64,000 bases of DNA from Desulfosarcina alkanivorans (GTDB taxonomy: Bacteria; Desulfobacterota; Desulfobacteria; Desulfobacterales; Desulfosarcinaceae): the NCBI RefSeq assembly GCF_009688945.1, contig NZ_AP021874.1, positions 6,696,001-6,760,000 on the forward strand, read 5' to 3'. Made by a program: the position numbers and the translations under genes. This document shows, in pieces, positions 36,008 through 44,652 of this stretch. Each line of letters begins with the position of its first letter. Within the stretch, counting starts at the first letter, position 1. The notes under the pieces are model-generated. The model did not search any database. It was not told where the DNA came from and saw only the letters and a list, made by a program, of their open reading frames with translations.

Positions 36008-36589
36008 CTACCCGTCGAGACCCAGCAGGTCGTTTTTGAAACGCCCGTCGAAGGGGGTGTCTCCCAGCCAAAGGGAAAATATGGCTGCCGCGAAATCCGC
36101 TCCGTCGATAACGCCCAGGGGCCGACCGTTCAGGGACAGCTCCGTCCCCACACCGGGCATGTAGGTCAGTGCATACCGGTCCCCGGGTTCTACGTCCACG
36201 TAGAGGCTGTTGTGATAATCAATGCGGGTCTTCAGACGCTCAATTTCCTGCGGATCATGGCTCCTGGCCAGCCCCTTGTACGTGGCCGAGCCGAAATCCT
36301 GGCCGTTGAGGGCATGAAAATATTCCACCTCCAGCCGCTTGGGTGTGTCTGAAAGGACAGCATCAGGGTCTGTACCGGGCAGGGTATACAGCGCTCCGGC
36401 ATAGACCTTGATAACGCGCATGTAGCGCAGCACACCGGTACCCCTGATCGCCAGCGCCTGGTCACCCACCATCACCTGCCTGTCAAAATGAACACCATCC
36501 GTTCCGGTGGCCTCTGCTGCAGGCGGGATCAGAATAGCGATCAACACCATCAGCCGCAACCATCTACCGTATCTGGATACGGTTGCCAT
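36008..36589 (-). CDS. Exported chalcone-isomerase-fold protein
   Basis: A 193-residue protein with a signal peptide (up to about residue 27, after AAEATG). The core (RYMRVIKVYAGALYTLP, then ALNGQDFGSATYKGLARSHD) matches the bacterial chalcone-isomerase-like family, whose fold binds fatty acids. It lacks clear evidence of the plant enzyme's activity. I use the ATG at 36589, with GAGGTG five bases upstream; the frame is open to 36676 but without signal-peptide logic. It is the first gene of the leftward lipid operon. Confidence 0.83.
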   Translation of the reverse strand: MATVSRYGRWLRLMVLIAILIPPAAEATGTDGVHFDRQVMVGDQALAIRGTGVLRYMRVIKVYAGALYTLPGTDPDAVLSDTPKRLEVEYFHALNGQDFGSATYKGLARSHDPQEIERLKTRIDYHNSLYVDVEPGDRYALTYMPGVGTELSLNGRPLGVIDGADFAAAIFSLWLGDTPFDGRFKNDLLGLDG

Positions 36590-36759
36590 TTCTGCACCTC
36601 GTGTCTTGTCATGCCATGTTGCCAAAAAAAAGGATTCGCCGAGTACTAAAATGGTCAGCCGGTCAGGAGATTTCAATGCGGTTGGATTAGGTGGCCATTG
36701 GCAGGTTTAACCTCTAAACAGAAGCCCCTGACGGGCCGGATGCCAAGGCGTGCTGCCGG

Positions 36760-37110
36760 AAGATCGCCCGTCCGCAGCCCCTGAAGCCGGTCATGGCTGC
36801 CTGTGGGTTGGGTGAAGTCGTATTTTTGACTTTCAATCCGGAATGTGCTCTGCTTAAAAAGAGTATCGGAAACCTCTATGAAAGATATGCCGGGCATTAC
36901 CTGATCCAGTCCAGCGGCTTCCGGAATATCTACGAATGTTCCCCGCCGCTGGCGGTCAGACCCATGTTCCTCTACCTGAATAAGAAGCATGCGGCCCTGG
37001 TCCCGCGTATTGCCAAAACGCTGAAAGAAATGAAAGCGGACGGTACCTTAAAGGCCATCAGGTCGAAGACGCTGAGCCATTTCGATCTGCACCGGGAAGC
37101 AGGACCGCAG
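36760..37110 (+). pseudogene. 3' remnant of a solute-binding protein gene
   Basis: From about 36850 the plus-strand frame encodes LLKKSIGNLYERYAGHYL, then PPLAVRPMFLYLNKKH and LKEMKADGTLKAI, the C-terminal lobe of family 3 solute-binding proteins. The part upstream (binding pocket and signal peptide) is missing, and after about 37110 the sequence becomes Arg/Pro-rich and meaningless up to 37245. This is a truncated gene. The 36590-37264 stretch otherwise holds only the galT ribosome-binding site. Confidence 0.7.
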
Positions 37111-37264
37111 CACTATCCGGGGGGGACCGGAAGGAAAACACCATTTTCCGGTCATGCGGTCCAAAGGGCCGTTTTCCAATTATGCGCCGACCCGTCCGGA
37201 CGTCCCGCGCCACAGGAATCCGTTTCCATTAATCTGACCCGTTGACTGCAGCAAAGGAGGTGCC

Positions 37265-38287
37265 ATGAACTTCGAATCCGTCAAAAAAGAGACCGTGATT
37301 CTGAACCCGCAAAAGGAGATAACCGAACGGCGAATCCCCAGTGAAATCCGCATCGATCCGCTCACCGGACGGACCGCCCGGATCTGCCACTTCATGAAGC
37401 TGCAGTGGGAAAAACCGGACTTCGATGCCCTGGTGGCCGGCACTGACGCCTGGTGTCCGTTCTGCGGCGACAACGTGCTCGAGGTGACGCCCTGCTTTCC
37501 CGGAGACCTGATTGCCGAGGGGCGCATGCGCCGGGACGACATGGTGATTTTTCCCAACATCGCCCCCTACGACAGCATCGGGGCCGTGGCCACCTTCGGT
37601 GCCCGGCATTACATCCCCATGACGGGTTTCACGCCGGAACACATGGCCGACGCATTCGGTTTTGTCCTCGATTTTTTCAGGCGGGTGGCCGCCGCCGGCC
37701 ACCCGGAATCGGTTTATCACATCGTTAACTGGAACTACATGCCCCCGGCGGGCAGTTCCCTGATCCATCCCCACCTCCAGGTTTTTTCCACGTCGTCCGC
37801 GCCCAATCTCATGCGCCAGGAAATAGAGGCCTCCGAACGCTATTGCGACTCCAATGGGACCGTCTATTGGGATGACCTGGTGGCTGCAGAAAAGGATTCC
37901 GGCGAGCGCTACCTCGGCACGATCGGCCGTACCCACTGGCTTACCGCTTTCGCCCCCATGGGCGTCGCCGGCGATGTCCTGGCGGTCGTTGAAGATGCCC
38001 GCTGCACCCTGGATCTGACCGGCGACGATCTGGCAGATATCGCCAGCGGCCTGTCGAAGCTGATGGCCGAATACGATAAAATGGGCGTCTACAGCTTCAA
38101 CATGAACTTTTTTACCGCTGTCTGGGGCGACGATCATTTTCGCTTCCACCTGCTCTTCTCGCCGCGCACCTTTTTTAACCAGAAGCTGGGAACGCCTGAT
38201 ATGGGCGCCCTGCGCAACCTGTTCAACGAGACCCTGTGCATGGCCTACCCGGAGGAGATCAATGCGCTGTTGAAGAAGGGTTTTTAA
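37265..38287 (+). CDS. galT: Galactose-1-phosphate uridylyltransferase-like protein
   Basis: A 340-residue HIT-superfamily nucleotidyltransferase. The active-site motif is IHPHLQ (HxHxQ), with the histidine that carries the UMP. A zinc-type CPFC near residue 63-66 is present, and ...NWNYMPPAGSSL precedes the motif. It probably transfers UMP or another nucleotide between sugar phosphates, but galK and galE are absent nearby, so the substrate may not be galactose-1-phosphate. A perfect AAAGGAGG lies before the ATG. The 3' end overlaps the truncated solute-binding gene by a few bases on the opposite strand. Confidence 0.85.
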   Translation: MNFESVKKETVILNPQKEITERRIPSEIRIDPLTGRTARICHFMKLQWEKPDFDALVAGTDAWCPFCGDNVLEVTPCFPGDLIAEGRMRRDDMVIFPNIAPYDSIGAVATFGARHYIPMTGFTPEHMADAFGFVLDFFRRVAAAGHPESVYHIVNWNYMPPAGSSLIHPHLQVFSTSSAPNLMRQEIEASERYCDSNGTVYWDDLVAAEKDSGERYLGTIGRTHWLTAFAPMGVAGDVLAVVEDARCTLDLTGDDLADIASGLSKLMAEYDKMGVYSFNMNFFTAVWGDDHFRFHLLFSPRTFFNQKLGTPDMGALRNLFNETLCMAYPEEINALLKKGF

Positions 38288-39180
38288 GGCAGGACATCCA
38301 AAGGCGCCGCCAGGAATCCGCGGATGGCAGAAAAGGGGGACGGCACAACGCCACAGGAAGGAACCTCAACGCCGGTCGTCGTCCCGGGCCCGCCCATCCC
38401 GCCGTCTTGGCCTCTGGGATGCGCGGAAACCTGTTCGCTGCGTTTCAATTCTTTGGCTTTGCAGACCAGCATGGCTGCATCTTTGAGGTAGGACACCATA
38501 AAAATCGCATCCGGCTGGTTTTGACGGACAGGGTTCAACACTTTTTCCAGGTAGGCCGGCGTGGCACCCTTTTTAAAGTAAGGATGGATGCCCTTGATCT
38601 TGATGTCATTTTCCCTGCAAAACCCCATCATGCGCCGTGCACCGCCGATTCCATAGGGACTGTTTTCATAAACGATCGACATGCTTTTTGGCCTGACCCG
38701 GTCAAGAAGCAATTCTTCCAGCCCTTTGGTGTATTCACAGGCAGGCGGGTTCAGGCGATAGATGTTTTTCAGGTCGTGCTGGGTGATGCGATCATCGGCG
38801 GCCGTGCACACCAGAAAAGGGGTGTCCAGGCGGTTGGCGGCATAGGCCATTTGAAGCGTGTTGCTGCTGGAATAGCCGCCCACCACCATGACGGCCTTTT
38901 CTTCCCGGACCAGTGCCTCAACCGCCTTTTCTCCTGCCGTTGGCTCCCCTTTGTCGTCGGAAAAGGCCAGTTGCAGCGGCTGTCCATTGATGCCGCCGGA
39001 CCGGTTGATCTCTTCCCGTGCCATTTCAAAGGCGTTTTTCATCATCTTTGCATAGGCAAAGTCCTCTCGGTGAACAATGCCGACGACAATTGAGGCGGTT
39101 GCCGTGGCGGCTATGCCGGAAAGAAAAATGGAAATGGCGGCAGTGCCTGCGACGCTTATTTTCATGAATGCCCAACGCAT
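38284..39180 (-). pseudogene. Truncated branched-chain amino acid-type solute-binding protein
   Basis: A frame of 298 residues from ATG 39180. It has a signal peptide and then the family-6 periplasmic-binding pattern (VVGIVHREDFAYAKMMKNAF, INRSGGINGQPLQL, VVGGYSSSNTL, NIYRLNPPACEYTKGL, IYENSPYGIGGARRMM, PDAIFMVSYLKDAAMLV). From about residue 250 the sequence changes to Gly/Pro/Val-rich residues with no family resemblance. The usual protein is about 380-400 residues, so the C-terminal lobe end is lost. It converges on galT with a 4-bp overlap, as if a deletion fused the two ends. A functional short form is unlikely. Confidence 0.65.
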
Positions 39181-39445
39181 GTCTGTCCCCCCGTTTTTTA
39201 AAAAAAAGTGGTGCGTGGCAAGTTGTTTTATGATCGTGGCGTTTGAGGCTCGTTCATTGAGAGGGAAAGCGACCTTGTCCAGGCGGGAAAGGTTCTGAAG
39301 GGCCGTTGCTGGTGCCTGCTCAACGTCAGCGCGGCGGGTATCCGGACATCCCATTTCTACGCGATCATATTGAACTATATGATATCCAGAACAATTGTAA
39401 ACACCCAATATACAGGTAGGTATCCCGCAGATCGAATCAGGGGTG

Positions 39446-40594
39446 TCACCGGTAAGCAATATCGCCTGGCGACGCCTTCAGCTTTTCTTCGATTTTTGCT
39501 GCCAGGTCGCCCCGGCCGCGTGCTTTCAGTGGTTCGATAAGCTCTTCGTAAAACGGATTTCTGACACGGATGGTGATGCTGAAGGCATCCAGCCAGGCCG
39601 GGTCCACCGCATCCTCTTCAAATGCGCGCGTTTTGTCCAACAGGCCCAGGGCTTCCAGTTCCAGCATGGTGCGCACGCACTTCTCGCAGCGGCCGCAGTT
39701 GAGCTTGTCGGGCACATTGGCCAGGCAGACCCGAAAATTCTGGAAGGCCACCTCCCAGCCGGCCACGATTTTCAGTTTTTCCATGCGGGACAATCCCACA
39801 TCCCGGTGGCGGATCTGCAGGTCGGTGCTGCCGTACTCCGGGTCCAGCAGCGGGTGGGAACCGCAGGGGTGCAGGTGGGGGATGTCGTAGGAAGAGGCCA
39901 ACCAGGCCAGATTGATGCGCGGGGCAAAGGCATGGACGGCGGCGGCCAGTACGGCGCCGAAGAACTGGTTGAGCCACAGGTCACGGTTGTCGCACAGGTG
40001 GCGGATATTGGTATACACGGGAACCAGGGTCAGGCCGGCGGCGGCCGCGACAGGCGCCATGGCCGTCCTGGCACGTTCGAATACGTGATACTTGGCACCG
40101 CGTTCGACCACCCCGCCGATGTCGAACCCATGGACCAGCAGGGCGTCTTTGGGGCGGCCGGGATGGGCCGGGGCATAGTTGTCCATGATCAGCCTGAGGG
40201 CGGCCAGTGAATCCATTCCCCCGGACAGAAAGATCCCCGCGTGGCGGTTTTCCCCTTCATACCGTGCTGTTTCAGATACCGGGGCATCAATGGTCAGCGG
40301 CTGAAATTTTCCTGAGGTCCAATGCTGCATGAGGGCCATGACGGTTTCCAGCCCCTCTTTGAGCCGGGGGCAAATGGCCTCGTCAAGGGCCAGCCGCCGC
40401 TCCCCGAAGTAGAGGGCCGGGATGATGCAGCCCACGGCAAAGGCGTGGGGATTGGGACACATATCACTGGCAAACGCCTTCTCGGTTTCGATGAATATCT
40501 CCTTGTCCGGCTGGTCGCCATCCTCGAAGCCGACCGTGGCCGCGGCCCGGGTCAGGGAGTCGTTCTGGATCATGCGAAGATTGGATAGTTTCAT
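39446..40594 (-). CDS. PP-loop ATP-pyrophosphatase-type enzyme with Cys cluster
   Basis: A 382-residue protein. The PP-loop is FLSGGMDSLAAL, the ATP-binding signature of asparagine synthetase and adenylyl-transferring N-type pyrophosphatases. Near residue 320 there is CGRCEKCVRT, a Cys cluster also seen in QueC-like enzymes that bind zinc. There is no glutamine amidotransferase domain, so the nitrogen or sulfur donor is unknown. The start (ATG 40594) is 1 bp after the stop of the RimK-like gene, showing tight coupling. It may activate a carboxyl as an acyl-adenylate for amide or thioamide formation. I do not recognise a named family. Confidence 0.7.
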   Translation of the reverse strand: MKLSNLRMIQNDSLTRAAATVGFEDGDQPDKEIFIETEKAFASDMCPNPHAFAVGCIIPALYFGERRLALDEAICPRLKEGLETVMALMQHWTSGKFQPLTIDAPVSETARYEGENRHAGIFLSGGMDSLAALRLIMDNYAPAHPGRPKDALLVHGFDIGGVVERGAKYHVFERARTAMAPVAAAAGLTLVPVYTNIRHLCDNRDLWLNQFFGAVLAAAVHAFAPRINLAWLASSYDIPHLHPCGSHPLLDPEYGSTDLQIRHRDVGLSRMEKLKIVAGWEVAFQNFRVCLANVPDKLNCGRCEKCVRTMLELEALGLLDKTRAFEEDAVDPAWLDAFSITIRVRNPFYEELIEPLKARGRGDLAAKIEEKLKASPGDIAYR

Positions 40595-40595
40595 T

Positions 40596-41504
40596 TCAGA
40601 GGCCCGTGTTTTCAGAATGGTTGCGATATCGCCGGGCGGCCAGGCGGATGATCCGGCCGGCGATGTCCTGACCGCTGACCGCCTCCATGCCCTTGAATCC
40701 CGGCGAGTAGTTGACCTCGACAATGAACGGTCGGCCCTTGCCGTCTATCATCATGTCCACGCCGGCCACGTCGCATCCGATTGCCGTGGCCGCCCTGACG
40801 GCGGTTTGCCCGAGCCTGCCGGACAGCTGCGTTGGCCGGATGAGGCCGCCCAGATGAAAATTGGCCCGGAAGTCGCCTCTGGCCGGAACCAGCGCTGCCG
40901 CGCAGATCAGCTGACCGTCGATCACCAGCGCCCGGATATCGCGGCGCTCGTCCGGCGGCAGGTAGCGTTGAACCATCAGACCCCGTTTTCGATCCAGGCC
41001 GGGCAGCGCGCGGTCTCGGGCATCCTCGGGGTCCACGATGCGCAGCACCCCGTCTCCCTGGCGTTCACTGACCTGCTTGGCCACCACCGGGTAGCCGCCC
41101 AGGCGATCCACCGCGTGAAAGAACCCCGGCGCTTCATTGACGAAGATGGTGTCGGGGCAGGGCAGGCCGGCGGCCGTCAGCGTCTGCAGGGTGAGAAATT
41201 TATTGCGGGCGATGGTGACGGCCTCGTACGGATTGACCAGTGGCACGCCCAGAAGCTGAATCTGGCGGATCAGGGCCAGGCAGGCATCGCCGATCTGGGC
41301 GCCCTGCCTTGGCAGCACCACGTGTGGCAGGCCGGCGGCGCGCTCTCCGGTTGTCCCCAGGCGCCCCGCTGAGTTTTCCGGCCACAGGCGATAGGGGTGG
41401 ATGAGGATTCCCCGGTGACCCGCCGCACGGGCCGCTTCCAGCAGTCGTCGGTTGGGGTGGTAATCGGGACCTCGAACGGTGATAATGCCGATGCGAACGA
41501 CCAT
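40596..41504 (-). CDS. RimK-like ATP-grasp ligase
   Basis: A 302-residue ATP-grasp enzyme that joins an amino group to a carboxyl with ATP. Recognisable elements are the N-terminal pre-ATP-grasp region, then AVTIARNKFLTLQTLTAAG, GYPVVAKQVSERQGDGV, RYLPPDERRDIRAL, and FIVEVNYSPGFKGMEA, which supplies the metal- and substrate-binding residues. The closest named relatives are RimK and lysine/glutamate-ligase-type enzymes, but the substrates are not known. It lies upstream of the PP-loop gene in the same operon. The frame starts at 41504 with no strong ribosome-binding site noted. Confidence 0.8.
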   Translation of the reverse strand: MVVRIGIITVRGPDYHPNRRLLEAARAAGHRGILIHPYRLWPENSAGRLGTTGERAAGLPHVVLPRQGAQIGDACLALIRQIQLLGVPLVNPYEAVTIARNKFLTLQTLTAAGLPCPDTIFVNEAPGFFHAVDRLGGYPVVAKQVSERQGDGVLRIVDPEDARDRALPGLDRKRGLMVQRYLPPDERRDIRALVIDGQLICAAALVPARGDFRANFHLGGLIRPTQLSGRLGQTAVRAATAIGCDVAGVDMMIDGKGRPFIVEVNYSPGFKGMEAVSGQDIAGRIIRLAARRYRNHSENTGL

Positions 41505-41588
41505 CTGGTGTCCTCAAGCGTTCTATTTAAAAACATAGTCTTTGGTCCAGATTAAGGACAATCGGCTATGCCAGTGGGTGAGACAAGT

Positions 41589-41698
41589 GAATTCAGGAGT
41601 CAGAATTCTGAATACAGAAGGTCGTGGTGATAAAATCGCTGGAGCTCATCGACATCATTTTCCTCCTGGCTTCTGACTCCTGTCTCCTGAATTCCTGG
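41589..41698. repeat. Imperfect inverted repeat
   Basis: Arms at 41589-41621 and 41666-41698 share GAATTCAGGAG and AGTCAGAA in opposite orientation with a small insertion. It lies in the 259-bp gap between the RimK-like gene and the GNAT gene. It may be a dispersed intergenic element or a transcript hairpin; no ORF is supported. Confidence 0.5.
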
Positions 41699-41763
41699 AT
41701 ACGCCACAGACTATGGCCCTTTTCATGGGCAAACCAGAGCCTGGTCATTTGGGCCTGACTTCT

Positions 41764-42987
41764 TTACTGATTGTCGTTGATCATCTTCTCCGGCATCCAG
41801 ATCCCCACCGCTTTGCCTGCCGCCTCACTGAAATAGGTGGCCACCTGCCGGGTCCGGTTGCGGATGGCGATGATCTTGGTGGCTTCATTGTCTTCGGCGA
41901 TGACCGAGAAGATCTTGCGGTCTCCGGCCCGCCGGGTCAGCCCTTCCAGGAGCCGGGTGCCCATACCCAGCCCCCGGTATTCGGGGCGCACCGAGGTGTA
42001 ACCCCGTTCGACATACCCGGTGAGATCAAGGCCCGACCGTTGCCGGACACTGTCGATGTATGCATCCCTGGGGTTTTTCAGGCTGGAGTTGCCCACGATA
42101 AATCCGCGTTCTTCCACGTAGCCGATGAGAAAGGCCCGCTCAAGGTTGGATCGGACATGGGTGGCGGCCACCGTTCCGCCTGCCGCCACCATGGCGCAGA
42201 TGTCGTCCAGGCCGCCCGCCGGCAGCCGGTCCGGCGGGACAAAATGGTAAACCAGATTGTCGCCGATCCGATAGAGGCTTTCGCCGTCGACGTCCACACG
42301 CAGCCTGAGCAGTTGGTCCCGGGTCAAGCGGTCCGACAGCAAAAAACGCGCCACCGGGTCGCTGACCTCCCGCCAAAGCGGCCGGCCGGGAAGCGGGCGC
42401 ACCTGGCCATAGGCAGGGTTGCAGTCTTCCATCCGCCCCTTTGGCTGGGTCGTCTCCCAGGAGTGAATGAGGTTCGGGTGGCGGGCGACGGCCACACGGT
42501 TTTCCGGCGACGCCGCCTCACCGTCAAGGACCAGGTGGTTCCAGACGCCGGCCCGCGAGAAGGCCTTGAAGAAGCCGATATCCGGCAGGGGGCCGGTCAG
42601 GCGCCATTGAATCTGCACGATCGTGCCATGATCGCCCATGGCGATGAAATCGGGAGTGACTTGATGGTCGATGATACAGCAAAGCGACAGGCGGACTCCG
42701 GGTGGGCGTTCCTCAACGGCCGCCACCAGGTTTTTCAACCCGGCCGCGTCGATTTCAACCGGGCAGTGAAAATGGATCGTGCCGCAGCGCACCGACATTC
42801 GCGCCAGCAGTTCAGGCAAATGATGGACGCCACCGGCCAGCCCTTCCCGACCGGCGTCGTTCCCGCAGGTTTTTATCGTGGTTCCGGAGAACAGTGTTTT
42901 CAGTTGGGCCAGGTTCCGCGGCGGCATGTCGGACGATACCGGAGGGGAGTGGATCGACAGAATCGAAAACGGGGATGTCTCGGTCAT
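41764..42987 (-). CDS. Large GNAT-family acetyltransferase-like protein
   Basis: A 407-residue protein. The C-terminal ~120 residues have the acetyl-CoA P-loop pattern RPEYRGLGMGTRLLEGLTRRA, followed by KIIAIRNRTRQVATYF-like sequence. The N-terminal ~250 residues are a separate domain of unknown fold with the Cys/His-containing stretch MSVRCGTIHFHCPVEIDAAGLKNL. I chose ATG 42987 because a short protein gene ends 4 bp upstream at 42992; the frame extends to 43137 without a good start signal. It shares an operon with the ATP-grasp and PP-loop genes, suggesting it acylates the same substrate. Confidence 0.73.
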   Translation of the reverse strand: MTETSPFSILSIHSPPVSSDMPPRNLAQLKTLFSGTTIKTCGNDAGREGLAGGVHHLPELLARMSVRCGTIHFHCPVEIDAAGLKNLVAAVEERPPGVRLSLCCIIDHQVTPDFIAMGDHGTIVQIQWRLTGPLPDIGFFKAFSRAGVWNHLVLDGEAASPENRVAVARHPNLIHSWETTQPKGRMEDCNPAYGQVRPLPGRPLWREVSDPVARFLLSDRLTRDQLLRLRVDVDGESLYRIGDNLVYHFVPPDRLPAGGLDDICAMVAAGGTVAATHVRSNLERAFLIGYVEERGFIVGNSSLKNPRDAYIDSVRQRSGLDLTGYVERGYTSVRPEYRGLGMGTRLLEGLTRRAGDRKIFSVIAEDNEATKIIAIRNRTRQVATYFSEAAGKAVGIWMPEKMINDNQ

Positions 42988-42991
42988 GTTA

Positions 42992-43288
42992 TCAAGGGGA
43001 CTCAATATCGGCAAGGGCTTTGAATTTGCTGGCGATCCTCCGGCAGGTATCGGCCACATCGTCATAATGTCCGGCGATCCTGGTATACGCCATGCCGATG
43101 ATTTTTTCAGCCCGGGATAGCCGGTCCACCGCTTCATCGATATCGCCGGCGTCTGCGATTTCTTTTCGCAGGCTGGTCTTCAGGCGATTGTGCAGGGTTT
43201 CCAAGGGCGTGACCTGCAATTGGGGAATATGGGCGTCATTGCGGTAATTGGCGATCATTTCAGCGTGAATCAGGGCGAGCTGCGCCAT
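42992..43288 (-). CDS. Small helical protein of unknown function
   Basis: A 98-residue, almost entirely helical protein (MAQLALIHAEMIANY, then LHNRLKTSLRKEIADAGDIDEAV, then SRAEKIIGMAYTRI). No signal peptide, membrane segment or known motif. It ends 4 bp before the GNAT gene and is probably the first gene of the leftward operon. Length and clean codon use support a real gene. Function unknown; a partner or carrier role is only a guess. Confidence 0.6.
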   Translation of the reverse strand: MAQLALIHAEMIANYRNDAHIPQLQVTPLETLHNRLKTSLRKEIADAGDIDEAVDRLSRAEKIIGMAYTRIAGHYDDVADTCRRIASKFKALADIESP

Positions 43289-43639
43289 TAAACGGCAAAT
43301 CGTTTCCAGTGGTTTCAGATGCGGCTCCAGCTGAATATCCCCTTAAAGGATGCCAGATCATTTTCAAAAGTGCCACCAGATCAATAACCTGATAGGGGGG
43401 TTGGGGTCATTCTTCAACCTTTTTGCCACCGGTCGGGTAACCCCTGCAGGGCACCCGGGGAGTGCACGCCCGACGTTTTCACCATGCGAAAGCATAGGGT
43501 CTTTGCCCATTCGTGTCAATTGCTAATGCCCCGGGACAGCCGGTGCCACGCCGGCCTGTTGCCTTTGGGTTGCTAATTACGTTAAATTGAAGTAAAAATA
43601 GCAGCTGTCACGAGTGTTCCCCAAAGGATAACCACTGCC
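43289..43639. other. Shared divergent intergenic region
   Basis: This 351-bp gap separates the leftward ATP-grasp/PP-loop set from the rightward GshB-like/Opp set. I see no coding region. A weak rightward promoter-like pair, TTGCCT near 43561 and TTAAAT about 18 bp later, precedes the GshB-like gene. The layout would allow both operons to be controlled together. Confidence 0.4.
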
Positions 43640-44650
43640 ATGAAGATCGCTTACCTGATGGACCCGTTGGAGGACATCCAACCGGAAAACGAGACCACCA
43701 GCCACCTGATGTACGAGAGCAACGAGAGGGGGCATACCGTCTACTTTCTGGAACCCCACGATGTGTACATCCGCAGGGATCAGGTTGTGGCCCGCATGAG
43801 GAACATCACCGTGAAGCCGGGCCTCGGCATGGTTCAATACTGGCAGGAGATCATCCGCTGCACCAAACAGGAACACCTGATTTTCGAAGCCATCACCGAA
43901 CTCGATGCCCTGTTTCTGCGCAGCAACCCGCCGCTCAACTACCAGACGATGGAATTTTTGCAGACGGTCAACAATCACGTTTTCATTCTCAACAGCACCA
44001 CCGGCCAGATCCTGGGCAACAGCAAGCTTTACATTCTCAACTTTCCGGAAATCATTCCCGAGACCCACGTGTCCCGGGATCCCTCCCGTTTGAGAAAAAT
44101 CATCGACGACTTCGGCGGGGCCATGGTGGTCAAACCCCTGCAGCGGTTTGGCGGCGAAGGGGTGATCAAGGTGAGCACCCGGGACCGGATGAACCTGAAT
44201 TCCCTGATCCATTATTACGTGCGGGCTTATGAATCGTATGCCCGGCGCGAAGCCATCATGGTTCAGGAATACCTGAAAAGTGTCAAACAGGATGGCGACA
44301 TCCGCATCCTGCTGCTCAACGGGGAAATCATCGGTGCCATGCGCCGCAAACCCAAACGGGGGGATTTCCGGACCAACGTCCATGCCGGCGGAGAGGTGTT
44401 CCCCCATCGTGTAACCGCTCGTGAGCGGCGCGTCTGCCAGGTCATCAAGGAAAAGTTGATCCGCGACGGGCTCTACTTTGTGGGTATCGACCTCATTGAC
44501 GGCAAACTGGTGGAAATCAATTGTGTCAGCCCGGGCGGCATTCCGCGGATCAACCGGCTCAACAACGGCCGCCTCGAGCGAAAAGTGATCGATTTCATTG
44601 AAGAGAAAGCCAACACGATCAACCGTGAATCCCACCGGAAGCGGGCCTGA
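43640..44650 (+). CDS. GshB-like ATP-grasp ligase
   Basis: A 336-residue ATP-grasp enzyme close to glutathione synthetase (GshB). The N-terminus MKIAYLMDPLEDIQP and the C-terminal VSPGGIPRINRLNN resemble GshB's opening and its INVTSPTG-type substrate loop. ATP-grasp elements are VVKPLQRFGGEGVIKV and MVQEYLKS, then DGDIRILLLNGE. There is no gshA nearby, and anaerobic Desulfobacterota often lack glutathione, so it may ligate another amino acid or peptide. It ends 2 bp before the first Opp gene, so they are co-transcribed. Confidence 0.82.
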   Translation: MKIAYLMDPLEDIQPENETTSHLMYESNERGHTVYFLEPHDVYIRRDQVVARMRNITVKPGLGMVQYWQEIIRCTKQEHLIFEAITELDALFLRSNPPLNYQTMEFLQTVNNHVFILNSTTGQILGNSKLYILNFPEIIPETHVSRDPSRLRKIIDDFGGAMVVKPLQRFGGEGVIKVSTRDRMNLNSLIHYYVRAYESYARREAIMVQEYLKSVKQDGDIRILLLNGEIIGAMRRKPKRGDFRTNVHAGGEVFPHRVTARERRVCQVIKEKLIRDGLYFVGIDLIDGKLVEINCVSPGGIPRINRLNNGRLERKVIDFIEEKANTINRESHRKRA

Positions 44651-44652
44651 CC

